This document shows, piece after piece, positions 1-6,777 of a stretch of DNA of 8,983 nucleotides. The stretch is taken from the NCBI GenBank assembly GCA_039923155.1, contig JBDTDI010000223.1, positions 1-8,983 of the forward strand. The letters run 5' to 3'. A program made the translations under genes and the position numbers. How positions within the stretch are numbered: the first letter of the stretch is position 1; each line of letters begins with the position of its first letter. The DNA is from Rhodococcus_D sp039923155 (GTDB taxonomy: Bacteria; Actinomycetota; Actinomycetes; Mycobacteriales; Mycobacteriaceae). Below the pieces are notes generated by a model. The model searched no databases. It was given only the letters and a program-made list of their open reading frames with translations, and was not told the DNA's origin.

Positions 1-2
1 CC

Positions 3-2069
3 GTCCGCCCCGCCGTGGCCGCGGACGTCGCCGCCGACGTGGTGAGCCTGCTGTCCGGTCCGGCCCGACTCAACGGCGCGCCGGTCGGACCCGAGGACGT
101 CGCGGTCCTGGTCCGCACCCACCTGCAGGCCCAGCTCGTGCGTGACGCCCTCGAGGCGGTGGGGGTGCCCGCCGTCACCGCCGGGGGTGGCAGCGTGTTC
201 AGCACCGGCGCCGCCCGTTCCTGGCTGGTCCTGCTGGAGGCGTTGGAGCAGCCGCACCGCGCCGGACGCGTGCGCGCCGCTGCGCTCACCGTGTTCCTCG
301 GCCGCGACGAGCTGACCCTGGACCGCCTCGGCGACGAGCTGACCGACGAGCTGGCGCCACGGCTGCGGCACTGGGCGGAGCTGCTCACCACCCGGGGGGT
401 GGCCGCGTTCGTCGAGGTGCTCACCGAGTCCGAGCGGCTGCCGGCTCGGGTGCTGGCCCGGCCGCGCGGCGAGCGGGTACTCACCGACCTGCGCCACGTC
501 GGGCAGCTGTTGCACGCTGCGGCACAACACGACTCGCTGGGACTGACCGGGCTGGTGGAGTGGCTGCGCCGCCGGATCGAGCGGGCCGAGCGGGAACGCG
601 CTGACGACCGCAGCCGCCGCCTGGACTCTGACGACGACGCGGTGCAGGTGATGACCGTGCACACCAGCAAGGGCCTCGAGTTCCCCATCGTATACGTGCC
701 GTTCGGCTGGGACCGGTGGATGCCCGAGAAGCCGACCGAGCTGCGCCTGCACGACGTAGCCGGTGCTCGGGTGCTGCATGTCGGCGGGCTCACCAGCCCC
801 GACTACGACCTCGCAAAGGCACGTCACCAGCGGGAGGAGCTGGGGGAGGACCTGCGCCTGCTGTACGTGGCCATGACCCGCGCCGCCTGTCAGGTGGTGG
901 CGCACTGGGCACCGAGCCGCAACACCAGCCAGTCGCCGCTGCACCGGGTGCTGTTCGGGGACCGGGCCGGCGGGGTGGTGCCCGACTCGGTGGACCTGCC
1001 GGACGAGGACGCCGCCGCGCAGGGGTTGCGCGCGTGGGCGTACGACGGGCTGATCAGCATCGAGGACGTGGGGGTGGCGTCGGGGGTGCCGTGGGTGCGG
1101 CCGGTGGTCCCGGTACCCGCACTGTCGGTGCGACCGTTCACCCGCCGGCTCGACCAGGACTGGGTCCGCACGTCCTACAGCGCCCTGACCCGTACCGCGC
1201 ACGAACAGGCGCCGACCAGCGAACCGGAGGAGCCGGGGACGGTCGACGAGCCCGCCGTCCAGGGCGACGTCGCGTTCGGGCCCACGGCCCCCGCGGTGGA
1301 GGGCCTGGTGTCACCGCTGAGCGACCTGCCCGGCGGGGCGGCGTTCGGCACCCTGGTCCACTTCGTGCTGGAGGATCTGGACCCGGCCCAGCTGCCGCAG
1401 CGATGTGAGGAGGCGGTGGCCCGGTTCGGCGTCCCGGGGGTGGACCCGGTGGCCCTGGCCGCGGCCCTGGACCCCGTGCTGCGCACCCCGCTGGACGCCG
1501 ACGGCACCACCCTCGCGTCGGTGGCGGCCACCGACCGGCTGGCGGAGCTGGACTTCGAGCTGCCGCTGGCCGGTGGCGACGACGCGATCCCCGGTGCCCA
1601 GCTGGGCGACGTGGCGGCCCTGCTGCGCCGCCACGAGCTGGGCCCGGTGGCCGGTTACGCCGAGCTGCTCGTGCAGCTCCCCCCGAACACGTTGCGCGGC
1701 TTCCTCACCGGAAGCATCGATGCAGTGTTGCGGCTCGCTGGGCCCCGCTACGTGGTGGTCGACTACAAGACCAACCGGCTGGGCGCCGAACCGCTGACCA
1801 CCGGTCACTACACCCAGGCGGCGATGGCACAGGAGATGCAGCACACCCACTACGTGCTGCAGTCCCTGCTGTACTCCGTTGCGCTGCACCGGTTTCTGCG
1901 CTGGCGCCAGCTCGACTACGACCCAGCCCGGCACCTCGGCCCCGTGTGGTACCTGTTCGTGCGGGGCATGGCCGGAGCCGAATCACCCCCTGGGGCTGGA
2001 GTGTTCACCTGGACTCCGCCGCCGGCGCTGGTCGCCGAGCTGTCCGAGCTGCTGGCCGGTGCCCGTTGA
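3..2069 (+). CDS. recB: RecB, helicase-nuclease subunit of RecBCD (5' partial)
   Basis: The frame is open from the left edge, and about 688 C-terminal residues are visible. RecB proteins are roughly 1100 residues, so the Walker A part lies outside the window. The protein is the 3'-5' helicase and nuclease subunit of RecBCD, acting on double-strand DNA ends. Visible parts, in order, are: an SF1A domain 2 start (VLVRTHLQAQ, then SVFSTGAARSW); helicase motif V (VMTVHTSKGLEF, nt 648-683); motif VI (LLYVAMTRA, nt ~855-884); and a C-terminal RecB-family nuclease domain. Likely nuclease metal ligands are His at nt 1359 (GTLVHFVLEDLD), Asp at 1719 (GSIDAVLR), and Asp 1761 with Lys 1767 (VVVDYKTN). 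All are present, so the nuclease looks active. The stop overlaps the recD start (TTGA). recC is expected just upstream, but that is inferred. AdnA/AdnB also carry fused helicase and nuclease domains, but the RecD partner favours RecB. Confidence 0.93.
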   Translation, partial: VRPAVAADVAADVVSLLSGPARLNGAPVGPEDVAVLVRTHLQAQLVRDALEAVGVPAVTAGGGSVFSTGAARSWLVLLEALEQPHRAGRVRAAALTVFLGRDELTLDRLGDELTDELAPRLRHWAELLTTRGVAAFVEVLTESERLPARVLARPRGERVLTDLRHVGQLLHAAAQHDSLGLTGLVEWLRRRIERAERERADDRSRRLDSDDDAVQVMTVHTSKGLEFPIVYVPFGWDRWMPEKPTELRLHDVAGARVLHVGGLTSPDYDLAKARHQREELGEDLRLLYVAMTRAACQVVAHWAPSRNTSQSPLHRVLFGDRAGGVVPDSVDLPDEDAAAQGLRAWAYDGLISIEDVGVASGVPWVRPVVPVPALSVRPFTRRLDQDWVRTSYSALTRTAHEQAPTSEPEEPGTVDEPAVQGDVAFGPTAPAVEGLVSPLSDLPGGAAFGTLVHFVLEDLDPAQLPQRCEEAVARFGVPGVDPVALAAALDPVLRTPLDADGTTLASVAATDRLAELDFELPLAGGDDAIPGAQLGDVAALLRRHELGPVAGYAELLVQLPPNTLRGFLTGSIDAVLRLAGPRYVVVDYKTNRLGAEPLTTGHYTQAAMAQEMQHTHYVLQSLLYSVALHRFLRWRQLDYDPARHLGPVWYLFVRGMAGAESPPGAGVFTWTPPPALVAELSELLAGAR

Positions 2070-3823
2070 TCCCGGTGCGCGCGAGGGGGTTGCTGCGCGA
2101 GTTCGCCGAGGCCGGGGTGCTGGGGCCGGCCGACATCCACGTGGCGCTGCGGCTGGCCCGGTTGGGGCAGGAGTCGTCGGAGACGGTGCTGCTGGCTGCG
2201 GCGCTGGTGGTGCGGGGCGTGCGGACGGGGTCGGTGTGCGTCGACCTGGCCACGGTCGTGGAGTCGGTGGTGGTCGACGATGCCGAGGTGGCGGTGGACG
2301 GGGCCGAGCCGGTGGAGCTGGCCTGGCCCAATAACTGGAACACGCTCGCGGACAGCCCGATCGTCGCCGTCGGTACCGAAGCACCCTGGCGGCCAATGCG
2401 ACTCGTTGATGGTCTGCTCTACCTGGACCGCTACTGGCAGCAGGAGCAGCTGGTACGCCGCGAGCTCGACGAGCGGGCCGCACGGGCGGCGCCGTCGGTG
2501 GACCTGAGCGGGTTGGCAACCCTGTTCCCCGATGGCGGACCGGACCGGCAGCGCCTGGCCGTGGCGGTCGCGGCAGGACGCTGGGTCAGCGTGATCACCG
2601 GGGGACCGGGCACCGGCAAGACCCACACCGTGGCCCGGCTGCTGAGCGTGCTGCTGGCCCAACCCGGACCGCCACCGCGCATCGCCCTTGCTGCCCCCAC
2701 CGGGAAAGCCGCTGCGCGGCTGCAGGAGTCGGTACAGGTGCAGGCTGGGGCGCTGGGGTTACCGGTGGATCTCACCGCATCGACGCTGCACCGGCTGCTG
2801 GGCTGGCGTCCGGGCAGCCGCAGCCGTTTCAGGCACGACGCCGGCAACCGCCTGCCCTTCGACGTCGTCGTGGTGGACGAGTCGTCGATGGTGTCTCTAA
2901 CCTTGATGGCCAGGCTGCTGGAGGCGCTGCGCCCGACCGCGCGGCTGGTTCTGGTCGGCGACCCCGACCAGCTCACCCCGGTCGATGCGGGCGCGGTGCT
3001 CAGCGACCTGGTCCAACGCCCGGCGTCCGCAGAGGTCCGGGACGTCGTCACGGAGGGGGTGGACACGGCCGACCTCGACACCGCCGAGCGGGCGCAGCTG
3101 CGCAACGGTGTGGTGCGGTTGCGGGTGTCACACCGCTACGGAGACCAGATCGGGGCCCTGGCCGACTCCGTCAGGACCGGTGACGCCGATGCGGCGGTCG
3201 CCCTGCTCGGGGGCGGGGGAGTGCTCACGTTGGAGTCCGGGACGGACGCGCTGCGCGAGGAGGTGCGTCGCACGGGGGCCGAGATGGCCGCTGCCGCTCG
3301 GGCGGGGGACGGGGCGCGAAGCCTCGCGCTGCTGGGTGCGCACCGGCTGCTGTGCGCGCACCGGGCGGGCCCGTTCGGGGCGGCGTGGTGGAACGAGCAG
3401 TGCGGCCGGTGGAGCGGGGCGGGCGGCGGGTTCTGGTACCCCGGCCAGCCCTTGCTGGTGACGGCCAACGACTACGAGAACGGGTTGAACAACGGCGACG
3501 CCGGGGTGGTCATCGACACGTCCGACGGGCTGCAGGCGGTGTTTCCACGCGGTGGCGGTGTGGAGCGGGTCGCTCTGTCCCGTCTGTCGTCGGTGGTCAC
3601 CGCGCACGCCCTGACCGTGCACCGCAGCCAGGGCAGCCAGTACGAGGCCGTCACCCTGGTGCTGCCACCACCGAGCTCACCGTTGTTGACGCGGGAGCTG
3701 TTCTACACCGCGATCACCCGTGCGGCCGAGCGGGTGCGGGTCGTCGGGACGGAGGAGTCGGTGCGCGCCGCTGTCGCGCGTCAGCTGGTGCGGGCGAGTG
3801 GACTGCGACGGGTCCTGTCGTGA
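2066..3823 (+). CDS. recD: RecD, 5'-3' helicase subunit of RecBCD
   Basis: This 585-residue protein is close to the usual length of actinobacterial RecD. It is an SF1B helicase that moves 5'-3' within RecBCD. The N-terminal ~150 residues (LLREFAEAGVLGPADIHVA) match the RecD domain that contacts the rest of the complex. Helicase motifs are all present: Walker A GGPGTGKT at residues 179-186 (Lys185), motif Ia LAAPTGKAAARL, Walker B VVVDESSM (Asp271-Glu272), motif III LVLVGDPDQLTPV, motif IV VSHRYGDQIG, motif V TVHRSQGSQYE (His519), and motif VI FYTAITRA (Arg552). The chosen start is TTG 2066, which overlaps the recB stop as TTGA. GTG 2075 is a close alternative, and neither has a clear Shine-Dalgarno sequence, so translation is probably coupled to recB. 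An in-frame ATG at 1946 lies inside recB and would add a non-homologous N-terminus. Confidence 0.93.
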   Translation: MIPVRARGLLREFAEAGVLGPADIHVALRLARLGQESSETVLLAAALVVRGVRTGSVCVDLATVVESVVVDDAEVAVDGAEPVELAWPNNWNTLADSPIVAVGTEAPWRPMRLVDGLLYLDRYWQQEQLVRRELDERAARAAPSVDLSGLATLFPDGGPDRQRLAVAVAAGRWVSVITGGPGTGKTHTVARLLSVLLAQPGPPPRIALAAPTGKAAARLQESVQVQAGALGLPVDLTASTLHRLLGWRPGSRSRFRHDAGNRLPFDVVVVDESSMVSLTLMARLLEALRPTARLVLVGDPDQLTPVDAGAVLSDLVQRPASAEVRDVVTEGVDTADLDTAERAQLRNGVVRLRVSHRYGDQIGALADSVRTGDADAAVALLGGGGVLTLESGTDALREEVRRTGAEMAAAARAGDGARSLALLGAHRLLCAHRAGPFGAAWWNEQCGRWSGAGGGFWYPGQPLLVTANDYENGLNNGDAGVVIDTSDGLQAVFPRGGGVERVALSRLSSVVTAHALTVHRSQGSQYEAVTLVLPPPSSPLLTRELFYTAITRAAERVRVVGTEESVRAAVARQLVRASGLRRVLS

Positions 3824-3826
3824 CCC

Positions 3827-3830
3827 GAGG
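3827..3830 (+). promoter_or_regulatory. Shine-Dalgarno deciding the TTG start of the antitoxin-like ORF
   Basis: GAGG lies 8 nt upstream of TTG 3839, which opens the frame carrying the QKVTITLP strand. It is only 1 nt from the out-of-frame ATG 3832, too close to serve it. The site therefore supports the TTG and removes the need to assume a frameshift at the C4 run just downstream. Confidence 0.45.
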
Positions 3831-3838
3831 CATGGTGA

Positions 3839-4459
3839 TTGGTAGGGCGAACACCCCAGAAGGTCACCATCACCCTGCCGGTCGCCACGGTCGACCCGCT
3901 GCGTGTACTGGTCGAGTCCGGGCAGGCGCCGTCGGTCTCCGGCTTCGTGCAGCACGCGGTGAGCGTCACGCTCGATGCCGTTGTCGGCTGGACGTCGGCG
4001 CTGAGTGGCGCCCCGGCCGGTGTCGGCGGGGAGCTGTCGGTGGACGAGCACACCTGGGCAGAGGGCTTCCTCGACCAGGGTGAGAACTCCGGTGCCACAG
4101 ACCTGTGGCGTGACGCCTGCGCGCCGCCTCGGGGACAGCGGACCCCACGGTGTCCTGTGCGTGGCGAAACGCACAAGCCATGGTCCCGGCGCTTCATCAT
4201 CGGCGTGCTCGGCATGGCCGAGATCGCCAAGCCGCCGGTACTGGCGGCCCGGAGCTCCGTCTGGGCATCGAGGACGACTTACAACCCGCCCCCGGCCCAC
4301 CCCCGAATCCTCGTCGACGACTCGACGACTCGACGACGTGGTACGCCGTCTGCAGGCAGCTGGCCAAGCCGTCGCCTGGGACGACGAGTTCCCCGGCTCT
4401 CTACGCGTCCACGCCCACGACCCGTTCGGCAACCGATCGAGTTTCTCCAGCCGCCGTAG
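3839..4459 (+). CDS. Orphan ribbon-helix-helix antitoxin-like ORF, read-through into VOC remnant
   Basis: The open frame is 206 codons, but only about the first 85 look like a real protein. Residues ~7-50 (QKVTITLP, then SGQAPSVSGFVQHAVSVTLD) resemble actinobacterial ribbon-helix-helix antitoxins: a beta strand for DNA contact followed by two helices. An acidic tail with GGELSVDEHTWAEGFLD fits the toxin-binding C-terminus of that group. The TTG start has GAGG at 3827-3830 with 8 nt spacing. The nearby ATG 3832 is out of frame. In the family a stop usually follows the tail, and a toxin gene overlaps or follows it. Here no stop comes and no PIN, RelE or other toxin is visible in any frame. The frame instead crosses ~95 unrecognised bases and enters the 5' half of a degraded VOC gene, ending at 4459. 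The ancestral stop was probably lost by deletion or rearrangement. Whether the product is still made is unknown. Confidence 0.55.
   Translation: MVGRTPQKVTITLPVATVDPLRVLVESGQAPSVSGFVQHAVSVTLDAVVGWTSALSGAPAGVGGELSVDEHTWAEGFLDQGENSGATDLWRDACAPPRGQRTPRCPVRGETHKPWSRRFIIGVLGMAEIAKPPVLAARSSVWASRTTYNPPPAHPRILVDDSTTRRRGTPSAGSWPSRRLGRRVPRLSTRPRPRPVRQPIEFLQPP
4187..4459 (+). pseudogene. Degraded VOC (glyoxalase/bleomycin-resistance-like) gene
   Basis: Pieces of one VOC-fold protein occur in the right order but in different frames. Frame 2 has RRFIIGVLGMAEIAKPPVLA (from 4187). Frame 1 has ELRLGIEDDLQPA (4252-4290). Frame 2 again has AHPRILVDD (4295-4321). Frame 3 has LDDVVRRLQAAGQAVAWDD through HDPFGNR (4329-4435). 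Frame 2 finally has IEFLQPP and the stop (4436-4459). VOC proteins of this type read roughly FYxxVLGMxEIxKPxxLAxRGGVW, ELHLGVEDDFxPA, KAHPxxxVDDLDAVVxRL, WDDEFPGxRRFYxHDPFGNRxEFLxP. The GGVWF block between the first two pieces is shortened, and the N-terminal ~20 residues are missing. At least four frame changes mean it cannot make a functional protein, and scattered sequencing errors are an unlikely cause. Its enzymatic or resistance role before decay cannot be assigned. Confidence 0.78.
4314..4337 (+). repeat. Three tandem copies of an 8-bp unit inside the VOC pseudogene
   Basis: TCGACGAC is repeated three times without mismatch (4314-4321, 4322-4329, 4330-4337). The unit length is not a multiple of three, so adding or losing a copy changes the reading frame. 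The repeat lies exactly where the VOC reading passes from the VDD frame to the LDDVVRRL frame. This suggests replication-slippage expansion as one of the inactivating events. Confidence 0.85.
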
Positions 4460-4753
4460 AGCTGTGTCCCCGAGAGAACCGCGGCCGCGCTGGCCCCGAT
4501 TAGGGATCGCAGGGTGCAAGAGTCACCTCGGCACATCCGCTGGCCCCGATCACACGAGCGGGACGTCCTGCGGCCGCACCTCCCGCGCCACTACTCGGGA
4601 CGCCGTCGTCCCCGCGTCGCCCCCAGGCTCGAGGCGTGGGTGGCGCGGGGCGACCGCCGCCGCGGGGATGTCTACGTCGTGGGGCGCGGCACCGTCGACC
4701 GCCACCACACCCGGCCGGGCGGGCGGGCGGGGCGAGCTCAGCCCGGGAGGCCC
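4460..4753. other. Gene-free stretch between VOC remnant and GAF-ANTAR gene
   Basis: About 290 bp where frames on both strands are open only because of high GC, and their translations are low-complexity Arg/Pro/Gly/Ala text with no recognisable domain. It contains a spaced 13-bp direct repeat and a GGGC-rich tract near 4715-4735. Transcripts of the flanking genes converge here. I see short GC-rich palindromes but no clean stem-loop followed by a T tract, so no terminator is called. Confidence 0.5.
4488..4550. repeat. Spaced 13-bp direct repeat
   Basis: CGCTGGCCCCGAT occurs at 4488-4500 and again at 4538-4550, exactly 50 bp apart and in the same orientation. The first copy follows the VOC remnant stop by 28 bp. 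It could be a small duplication scar or chance in GC-rich DNA. No mobile element flanks it. Confidence 0.5.
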
Positions 4754-5523
4754 TCACGAGCAAGGGTCCTTGTCCAGGCGGGCCTGACCGCTGAGCACCC
4801 GGTGCGCAAGCTCGGTGAGGCTGGTGTTCTGGGTGTAGGCGGTGGCCCGCAGCCGGGCCATCGCGTCGGGAACGCTCGTTGCGAGGTGGACCGCCACCAT
4901 TCCCGCCGCCTGGTGCACCTCGGCGTGCTCGACGGTGAGTCTCGCGGGCCACGAGATCTCCAGATCGGACTCGGGTCCGAACAGCTCGGTCAACGCCACC
5001 TTCGTCAACGCCTCGACGGCAACCCCAGCGGTCTGCTGCGCCTCGGCCGCCAGCAGCCCCGGGGTGCGGCGGTAGAGCTCCAGCACCCCGAAGCACACAG
5101 CGCCGGTGACGAGCGGAAACGCGAACACCGCGGCCGCCCCCGCTGCGGAGGCCTCCAGGGCGAACACCGGCCACCGCGTCCGGCTGCTCTCCCCACGCAG
5201 GTCCTCGACCAGCACCGCAGCCACCGCGCCGTAGGCGTCCAGGCACGGTCCCTCGGCCAGCGTGAACTGCAGCTCGTCGAGGTGGGCGATCACCGGATCG
5301 GTGGCGTGCACCAGGTCCCGCTCACCGGTGCCCCGATCATCGCCACCGCCGCGCCGTCCAGACCCAGCGCCCGCACCAGCGTCGCGGACAGCTGCTGGGT
5401 AGCGGGCACCGCACGCCGGTCGTTCTCGGTCGCCGGCCGGTGCTCGTCCAGTGCCCCTGGCCAGCCGGGGTCAGTGGCGCCGCGACCGGGGTCGCCGCCA
5501 CCACCCTCGTCCTGACCCGTCAA
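4754..5523 (-). pseudogene. GAF-ANTAR RNA-binding regulator with a -1 base lesion
   Basis: Restoring one G in the run of four at 5331-5334 gives a continuous ~256-residue protein with the usual actinobacterial GAF-ANTAR layout. A GAF sensor domain spans residues ~44-180 (QQLSATLVRALGLDGAAVAM, then GERDLVHATDPV, then LQFTLAEGPCLDA). A C-terminal ANTAR domain spans ~198-245 (EVHQAAGMVAVHLATS, AMARLRATAYTQNTSLTELA). ANTAR domains bind RNA hairpins and prevent transcription termination. The GAF part may sense a ligand or stress signal, which is a family-level inference. As given, the upstream frame stops shortly after the lesion at TGA, and the downstream frame alone (GTG 5311) lacks the first part of GAF. 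The start chosen is TTG 5523, with GGAGG 6 nt upstream; GTG 5538 is an alternative. Apart from the one base, everything looks conserved, so this is either a very recent mutation or a base-calling error. The gene is divergent from aroC. Confidence 0.85.
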
Positions 5524-5529
5524 CCCAAA

Positions 5530-5534
5530 CCTCC
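5530..5534 (-). promoter_or_regulatory. Shine-Dalgarno of the GAF-ANTAR gene
   Basis: On the minus strand GGAGG ends 6 nt before TTG 5523, a good spacing. It favours this TTG over the in-frame GTG 5538, which would place the site inside the coding region. Confidence 0.55.
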
Positions 5535-5551
5535 ACACTCCAGCCTGCCAG

Positions 5552-5586
5552 GTCGACCGATCAGGCACCCGTGAAACACTGCAACG
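5552..5586 (+). promoter_or_regulatory. Possible leaderless promoter of the aro operon
   Basis: GTCGAC (5552-5557) and AACACT (5575-5580) are separated by 17 nt. They resemble weak -35 and -10 boxes, the latter keeping the key A at position 2 and T at position 6. Initiation about 7 nt after the -10 box would fall on the first base of GTG 5587. No purine-rich Shine-Dalgarno precedes that GTG, which fits the leaderless mRNAs common in actinobacteria. The match is modest and the call is an inference. Confidence 0.35.
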
Positions 5587-6777
5587 GTGCTGCGCTGGAT
5601 CACCGCCGGGGAGTCCCACGGCCCTGCCCTCGTCGCCGTCCTGGAAGGGATGGTCGCGGGGGTAGAGGTCACCACCACCGACGTCGCCGCCGAGCTGGCG
5701 CGGCGCCGCCTCGGGTACGGACGCGGCGCCCGGATGAAGTTCGAGGCCGACGCCGTGGACATCCTGGGCGGCGTCCGCCACGGCATCACCATGGGCGGGC
5801 CGGTGGCGATCACGGTGGGCAACACCGAGTGGCCCAAGTGGGAGACGGTCATGTCTGCCGACCCGGTCGAGCCCGACCTGCTCGCCGCGCAGGCGCGCAA
5901 CGCCCCGCTCACCCGTCCCCGCCCCGGCCACGCCGACTACGCCGGCATGGTCAAGTACGGCTTCGACGACGCCCGCCCGGTGCTGGAGCGGGCCAGCGCC
6001 CGCGAGACCGCTGCCCGGGTCGCCCTGGGGGCGGTGGCCAAGGCCTTCCTGCGTCAGGTGCTTGGGGTGCAGGTGCTCAGCCACGTGACCGCCCTGGGCT
6101 CCGTCGACGCCCCCGAGGGGGTGATCCCCGGACCCGACGATCTCGAGCGCGTCGACGCAAGCCCGGTGCGGGTGTTCGACCCCGCGGCCGCCGAGGCGAT
6201 GGTGGCCGAGGTCGACCTGGCCCGAAAGGAGGGCGACACCCTCGGTGGTGTCGTCGAGGTGGTGGTGCACGGGCTGCCCGTCGGGCTCGGCTCCTTCGTC
6301 GCCGGCGACCGCAAGCTCGACGCTCGCCTCGCCGAGGCCCTGATGGGCATCCAGGCCATCAAGGGGGTCGAGATCGGCGACGGCTTCGCCACCGCCCGCC
6401 GTCGCGGCAGCGCCGCGCACGACGAGATGCGTCCCGGTCCCGACGGGGTGGCACGTTCCACCAACCGCGCCGGCGGGATCGAGGGCGGCATGACCAACGG
6501 GGAGCCGCTGCGGGTGCGGGCGGCGATGAAGCCGATCTCGACGGTGCCCCGCGCGCTGGCCACGGTGGACATGGCCACCGGTGAGGAGGCCGTGGCCATC
6601 AACCAGCGCTCCGACGTGTGCGCCGTGCCCGCGGCCGGTGTCGTCGCCGAGGCGATGGTCGCCCTCGTCCTCGCCCAGGCCGCGCTGGAGAAGCTTGGCG
6701 GTGACTCCGTGGGCGAGACCGCCGCGAACCTGCGCACCTACCTGGTGAGCGTCGCGGCCCGGCACGGGCGGCCGTGA
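5587..6777 (+). CDS. aroC: Chorismate synthase
   Basis: Converts 5-enolpyruvylshikimate-3-phosphate to chorismate using reduced FMN, the last common step to aromatic amino acids, folate and menaquinone. It is cytosolic. The 396 residues are the normal length. Family signatures are complete: GESHGPALVAVLEGM with His11, RPGHADYAGMVKYG with His115, the ERASARETAAR segment (134-144), GSAAHDEM with His278-Asp279, and TNRAGGIEGGMTNGEP starting at Thr292. The GTG start gives the N-terminus MLRWITAGESHG, typical of actinobacterial AroC. There is no Shine-Dalgarno sequence, so leaderless translation is likely. It is first in the aro operon, and its TGA overlaps the aroK GTG by 4 nt. The divergent neighbour starts 63 bp upstream. 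A long open frame antisense to it is a GC artefact. Confidence 0.97.
   Translation: MLRWITAGESHGPALVAVLEGMVAGVEVTTTDVAAELARRRLGYGRGARMKFEADAVDILGGVRHGITMGGPVAITVGNTEWPKWETVMSADPVEPDLLAAQARNAPLTRPRPGHADYAGMVKYGFDDARPVLERASARETAARVALGAVAKAFLRQVLGVQVLSHVTALGSVDAPEGVIPGPDDLERVDASPVRVFDPAAAEAMVAEVDLARKEGDTLGGVVEVVVHGLPVGLGSFVAGDRKLDARLAEALMGIQAIKGVEIGDGFATARRRGSAAHDEMRPGPDGVARSTNRAGGIEGGMTNGEPLRVRAAMKPISTVPRALATVDMATGEEAVAINQRSDVCAVPAAGVVAEAMVALVLAQAALEKLGGDSVGETAANLRTYLVSVAARHGRP

Noticed and set aside
1946..2065. Upstream ATG extension of RecD
   Set aside because: The extra 40 residues are an out-of-frame reading of the RecB C-terminus. RecD homology starts around 2066-2100.
3832..3860. ATG 3832 as antitoxin start with a frameshift at the C4 run
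   Set aside because: It would need one base removed, and GAGG is only 1 nt away. TTG 3839 is in frame with a correctly spaced Shine-Dalgarno, so no lesion is needed.
4700..4760. Possible rho-independent terminator after the GAF-ANTAR gene
   Set aside because: The only stems are short GC palindromes, with no stable hairpin followed by a T run on either strand.
4514..5515. 333-codon plus-strand open frame across the gene-free stretch and the ANTAR gene
   Set aside because: Its translation is low-complexity and unrecognised, and most of it is antisense to the GAF-ANTAR coding sequence.
5290..6765. Long minus-strand open frame of 491 codons opposite aroC
   Set aside because: Beyond 5523 it is purely antisense to aroC, with His/Gly/Asp-rich text typical of GC-rich shadow frames. 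Only the 5290-5523 part matters, as the N-terminal coding piece of the GAF-ANTAR gene.
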